Shown: positions 60,945 through 64,000 of the stretch, in pieces | Layout: every line of letters starts with the position of its first letter | Position numbering within the stretch: the stretch's first letter is position 1 | Made by a program: the position numbers and the translations under genes | The notes under the pieces: model-generated | Databases searched by the model: none | What the model was told of the DNA's origin: nothing | What the model saw: the letters and a program-made list of their open reading frames with translations, nothing else | Source of the DNA: CAVVSD01 sp963750895 | GTDB taxonomy: Bacteria; Actinomycetota; Thermoleophilia; Solirubrobacterales; Solirubrobacteraceae | Length of the DNA: 64,000 nt | NCBI GenBank assembly: GCA_963750895.1 | Contig: CAVVSD010000006.1 | Location: 1,426,001-1,490,000 of the forward strand | Direction of reading: 5' to 3'

Positions 60945-61588
60945 TCACGAGGATCCAGAAGGCCGCCGAGTGGCGGATGCGGGGCATGGCCGCGGACGTG
61001 CGGCTCGCCGACTACCAGCCGTTCTTCCTGCCGACGGCCACACAGTGGACCGACGGGTACCGCGACGGCGGATGGGACTACCTCGCCGACCTCGTCGAGC
61101 GCCCGCGCTACAGCGTCATCCTCGGCTACCTCGACGTCCTGGGCGGGTGGCCGTCGATCCTCGACGTCGGCTGCGGCGCGGGGCTCATGCGCGAGCGCAT
61201 CGGGGACCGTGCCTTCTCGAGCTACGTCGGGATCGACATCGCCGAGGATGCGATCCGCGCGGCGGACGCGCTGGCCGACGAGAGCACGTCGTTCGTCCAC
61301 GGCGATCTCGTGGACACCGACGTCGGCGAGCCCGGGTCCTTCGACGTCGCGATCTGCGAGGAGGTCCTCTACTGCGCGTCGGACCCCGACGCGCTGCTGC
61401 GGCGGGTGCACGAGCTCGTCCGCCCGGGCGGGCACCTGCTCACGTCGAGCATGCGGCACTGGGGCGACCTGGCGCTGCAGCGGATGATCGAGGAGCGCTT
61501 CGACCTCGTCGACAGCGTCGACGTGCGCAACCGCGGGTCGCGCGCCCGCCGGCGCGGGTGGCGCATCACGTGCCACCGTCGGCGTTGA
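60941..61588 (+). CDS. Class I SAM-dependent methyltransferase
   Basis: 215 residues. SAM motif I is SILDVGCGAGLMRERIGDRA, then YVGIDIAEDAIRAADALAD, FDVAICEEVLYCASDPDAL and ELVRPGGHLLTSSM. The ATG overlaps the deacetylase stop (ATGA), so the two act together, probably modifying an amino sugar after deacetylation. The last 23 bases overlap the convergent dehydrogenase gene. Confidence 0.85.
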   Translation: MITRIQKAAEWRMRGMAADVRLADYQPFFLPTATQWTDGYRDGGWDYLADLVERPRYSVILGYLDVLGGWPSILDVGCGAGLMRERIGDRAFSSYVGIDIAEDAIRAADALADESTSFVHGDLVDTDVGEPGSFDVAICEEVLYCASDPDALLRRVHELVRPGGHLLTSSMRHWGDLALQRMIEERFDLVDSVDVRNRGSRARRRGWRITCHRRR

Positions 61589-62522
61589 GCACGCGGACCG
61601 GCGCGCCGTCGAGCCACGCCTCGATGTCCTCCACCGCCTCGGCGAACATCCCGCGGAAGGTCTCCTCGGTCGCGTAGCCCAGGTGCGGGGTCAGCAGCGT
61701 CCGCGGCGCGGTCCGCAGCGGGTGGCCGGGCGGCAGTGGCTCGACGTCGAAGACGTCCAGCCCCGCGCCGGCGATGGACCCCGTCGTCAGGGCGTCGAGG
61801 AGCGCGGGCTCCTCGACGATGGGGCCGCGCGACGTGTTGATGAGGAGCGCGTCGGGGCGCATGAGCCCGAGCTCGCGCGCCCCGAGCAGCCCGCGCGTGC
61901 GGTCGGACAGCTTCAGGTGGATCGAGACGACGTCCGACGTCCGCAGGAGGTCGTCGAGCTCGACCCGCGTGACGCCGACCTCGGCGGCGTCGGACGCCTG
62001 CAGGTTCGCGCTCCAGGCGACGACGTCCATCCCGAACGCGAGGCCGACCGCCGCGACGCGGCGTCCCAGGCGCCCGAGCCCGAGCAGCCCGAGCCGCTTG
62101 CCGTCGAGGTCGCCCCCGGGCGACTGCTGCCAGCCGCCGGCGCGGACCGCCGCGTCCTCCTCGCGCAGGTGCTTCACGAGGCCGAGGACGAGCGCCCACG
62201 TGAGCTCGGCGGTCGGACCCCCGCGGCTGCCCGTCCCGCAGACCACGACGCCGCGGTCGCGGGCCGCGTCGAGGTCGATCGACGCGTTCATCATCCCCGT
62301 CGTCACGAGGAGCCGCAGCGACGGCAGCCGGTCGAGCACCGCGCGCGGGAACGCGGTGCGCTCCCGCATCGCGACGACGACGTCGTACGGCGCCAGGCGC
62401 GCCGCCGGGTCGTCGAGGTGCTCGGCGATGAAGTCGACCTCGGCGCGGCCGTCCAGGCGCTCCCACGGGCCGAGCCCCCGCGCGACGGACCCGTAGTCGT
62501 CCAGGACCGCCACGCGGGTCAT
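61566..62522 (-). CDS. D-2-hydroxyacid dehydrogenase family protein
   Basis: 318 residues. NAD-binding GLGRLGRRVAAVG, the conserved Arg region LLINTSRGPIVEEPALLDAL, the Glu-loop LDVFDVEPLPPGHPLR and the catalytic His in LTPHLGYATEE are all present. Such enzymes include phosphoglycerate dehydrogenase and hydroxypyruvate reductase. The substrate cannot be fixed from sequence. It is the last gene of the arg cluster strand, 4 bases after argG, and may be co-transcribed. A link to arginine synthesis is not obvious. Confidence 0.88.
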   Translation of the reverse strand: MTRVAVLDDYGSVARGLGPWERLDGRAEVDFIAEHLDDPAARLAPYDVVVAMRERTAFPRAVLDRLPSLRLLVTTGMMNASIDLDAARDRGVVVCGTGSRGGPTAELTWALVLGLVKHLREEDAAVRAGGWQQSPGGDLDGKRLGLLGLGRLGRRVAAVGLAFGMDVVAWSANLQASDAAEVGVTRVELDDLLRTSDVVSIHLKLSDRTRGLLGARELGLMRPDALLINTSRGPIVEEPALLDALTTGSIAGAGLDVFDVEPLPPGHPLRTAPRTLLTPHLGYATEETFRGMFAEAVEDIEAWLDGAPVRVLNADGGT

Positions 62523-62526
62523 GCGG

Positions 62527-63846
62527 TCAACGCTCCGCGTTGGCCTCGCGCAGGCGGTGCGCCATGCGGGACTGCAGCGACCAGATCTCGATGAAGCCGG
62601 GCGACGCCTGCTGCGAGAAGAGGCCGCCGGACTGCGCGAAGGAGGCGAGCGACGCGTCGTACACCGCGTTGGGCGACGAGCGCGTCACGGCGCGGACCGA
62701 GCCCTTGTACAGCTTGAGCCCGACGGTGCCCGTCACCTGCGCGTTCACACTCTCCATGTACGCGTCGAGGTCACCGCGCAGCGGCTCCCACCACAGCCCC
62801 GCGTACACGAGGTACGCCCACTGACGGTCGAGCTGTGGCTTGAACTGGTTCTGGTGAATCGTGCCGACGAGCTTCTCGAGCTCGGCGTGCGCGGTGAGCA
62901 GGATCGTCGCGGCCGGCACCTCGTAGATGTCGCGCACCTTGAGGCCGACGATGCGGTCCTCGAGGTGGTCGACGATGCCGACGCCGTGGCGGATGCCGAT
63001 CTCGGCCGCCTGCTCGAGCAGGTCCACGATGTCGAGGCGCACGCCGTTGAGCGCGACGGGCACGCCGCGCTCGAACCCGACCTCGACGATCTCCGCCTCG
63101 TCGGGCGCGTCCTCGGGCCGGGTCACGAGCTGGAAGACGTCGTCCTCCGGCGCGTGCTCGATGTCCTCGATCCACTTGCCCTCCGAGGAGCGTCCCCAGA
63201 GGTTGTCGTCGATCGAGTAGGGCGCGGACTCCGTGCCGCCCTTGACCGGGATGCCGTGCTCGCGGGCGTACGCGATCTCCTCGTCGCGGCCCATCTGCCA
63301 TCCGCGGACGGGCGCGATGACCTTCAGCTCGGGCGCGAGCGTCGCGATCGTCGCCTCGATGCGGACCTGGTCGTTGCCCTTGCCGGTGCAGCCGTGCGCG
63401 ATCGTGTCGCACCCGGTCTGCCGCGCGATCTCGACGGCCCACTTGGCGATGAGCGGCCGGCCCAGCGCCGTGAACAGCGGGTAGCCGAGACCGTAGATCG
63501 CGTTGGCCTTGATGGCCGGGACGATGAAGTCGTTGGCGAACTCCTCCCGCGCGTCGATCACGTGCGTCTCGATCGCGCCGAGGTCCTTCGCCTTGCCCTC
63601 CACCACCTCGTAGTCCTCACCCGGCTGCCCGAGATTCACCGTGAGAGTGACGACCTCGGCCTCGTACTCATCCTGGATCCACTTGAGCATCACACTCGTG
63701 TCCAACCCACCTGAGTACAGGAGGCAGACGCGGCTCACCTCGTCGTGGTTGGCCTCGTAGGAGGCGATCGCCTGCGCGCGGACGCGCTCGGCCGCCTGGC
63801 CGGGCGGCGGGATGGTGTGGGCGGAGGTGCGAGGTGCGTCGGTCAT
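62527..63846 (-). CDS. argG: Argininosuccinate synthase
   Basis: 439 residues, penultimate step of arginine synthesis: citrulline, aspartate and ATP give argininosuccinate. The ATP P-loop is LLYSGGLDTSVMLKW, the aspartate/citrulline region is IAHGCTGKGNDQVRIE, and SAPYSIDDNLWGRSSEGKWI follows. The first 39 residues before the P-loop are an extra extension (TSAHTIPPPGQAAERVRAQA), longer than usual for ArgG. Its ATG overlaps the corrected TGA of argD (ATGA). Confidence 0.94.
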   Translation of the reverse strand: MTDAPRTSAHTIPPPGQAAERVRAQAIASYEANHDEVSRVCLLYSGGLDTSVMLKWIQDEYEAEVVTLTVNLGQPGEDYEVVEGKAKDLGAIETHVIDAREEFANDFIVPAIKANAIYGLGYPLFTALGRPLIAKWAVEIARQTGCDTIAHGCTGKGNDQVRIEATIATLAPELKVIAPVRGWQMGRDEEIAYAREHGIPVKGGTESAPYSIDDNLWGRSSEGKWIEDIEHAPEDDVFQLVTRPEDAPDEAEIVEVGFERGVPVALNGVRLDIVDLLEQAAEIGIRHGVGIVDHLEDRIVGLKVRDIYEVPAATILLTAHAELEKLVGTIHQNQFKPQLDRQWAYLVYAGLWWEPLRGDLDAYMESVNAQVTGTVGLKLYKGSVRAVTRSSPNAVYDASLASFAQSGGLFSQQASPGFIEIWSLQSRMAHRLREANAER

Positions 63847-64000
63847 ACCTGGCTTTCGGCATCGAGGGCGGCGCTTGCAGCCGCCGGAGGGCTTCCGTGA
63901 GCTCGTCGTCGGAGACGATGAGCGGCGGCAGGAGGCGGATGGTCGTGGGGCCGGTCGCGTTGAGCACGAGCCGGTGCTCGAGCAGCGCGCGGCGCACGAC
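63843..64000 (-). CDS. argD: Acetylornithine aminotransferase, C-terminal end (cut by window edge), one frameshift
   Basis: The last 50 or so residues of a class III aminotransferase: RRALLEHRLVLNATGPTTIR then LLPPLIVSDDELTEALRRLQ, the standard C-terminal ArgD pattern. One missing base at about 63870 throws the frame. With it restored the protein ends RRLQAALDAESQV and stops at 63843-63845, overlapping the argG ATG. Linkage with argG supports ArgD rather than another aminotransferase. The rest of the gene is outside the window. Confidence 0.8.
   Translation of the reverse strand, partial: RAPRAARAPARAQRDRPHDHPPPAAAHRLRRRAHGSPPAAASAALDAESQV

Overview
The window is very GC-rich and reads as a chromosomal segment of a high-GC actinobacterium. 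By inference it belongs to class Thermoleophilia, order Solirubrobacterales. The hints are a DivIVA-type coiled-coil protein, a secreted MopE-like calcium-motif protein, flavin-dependent LLM oxidoreductases, an LPXTG surface protein, several LuxR-type regulators and a large exopolysaccharide locus. Genes are densely packed. Many are joined by ATGA or GTGA start/stop overlaps, and three convergent pairs end on one shared CTAG. No rRNA, tRNA or CRISPR array was seen.

Layout. 1-5.9 kb: cysK-cysE (cysteine synthesis), an alpha/beta hydrolase, a GST, an intracellular PHA depolymerase, an arginase-family enzyme and a DivIVA protein. 5.9-13.7 kb: XdhC, MarR, a MaoC-SDR pair, pobA, an LLM oxidoreductase, a secreted protein and an SDR. 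13.6-19.3 kb: two large LuxR regulators flanking a flavin oxidoreductase. 19.4-24.1 kb: a flippase-like membrane protein, the LPXTG protein, a DUF2294 protein, a cupin-VOC-RidA operon and a RibD/DHFR-like protein.

24.06-30.01 kb is an integrated element. A perfect 14-bp direct repeat flanks a tyrosine integrase, an excisionase and poorly conserved cargo of lower GC. The repeat overlaps the 3' ends of the two chromosomal genes on either side, so both reading frames survived insertion.

30.0-39.7 kb: an Rrf2 regulator, a Tat-exported metallo-hydrolase, an HDOD-LuxR fusion behind a sigma28/WhiG-like promoter, gltX, nfo, an MFS transporter, an LLM oxidoreductase and a CHASE3 histidine kinase with its response regulator. 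39.7-61.6 kb: on the minus strand a Wzx-type flippase fused to a novel C-terminal domain, two free-standing paralogues of that domain, dnaE and a PEBP lipoprotein. These are followed by an exopolysaccharide locus: glycosyltransferases, a chain-length/BY-kinase protein, an O-antigen-ligase-type polymerase, a polyprenyl glycosylphosphotransferase, a deacetylase and methyltransferases. 61.6-64 kb: a D-2-hydroxyacid dehydrogenase, then argD-argG.

At least a dozen otherwise intact genes, including gltX, cysK and argD, are interrupted by single-base shifts, most of them one extra G or C. These look more like assembly or sequencing errors than true pseudogenes. They are annotated as one gene each, with the shift position stated.
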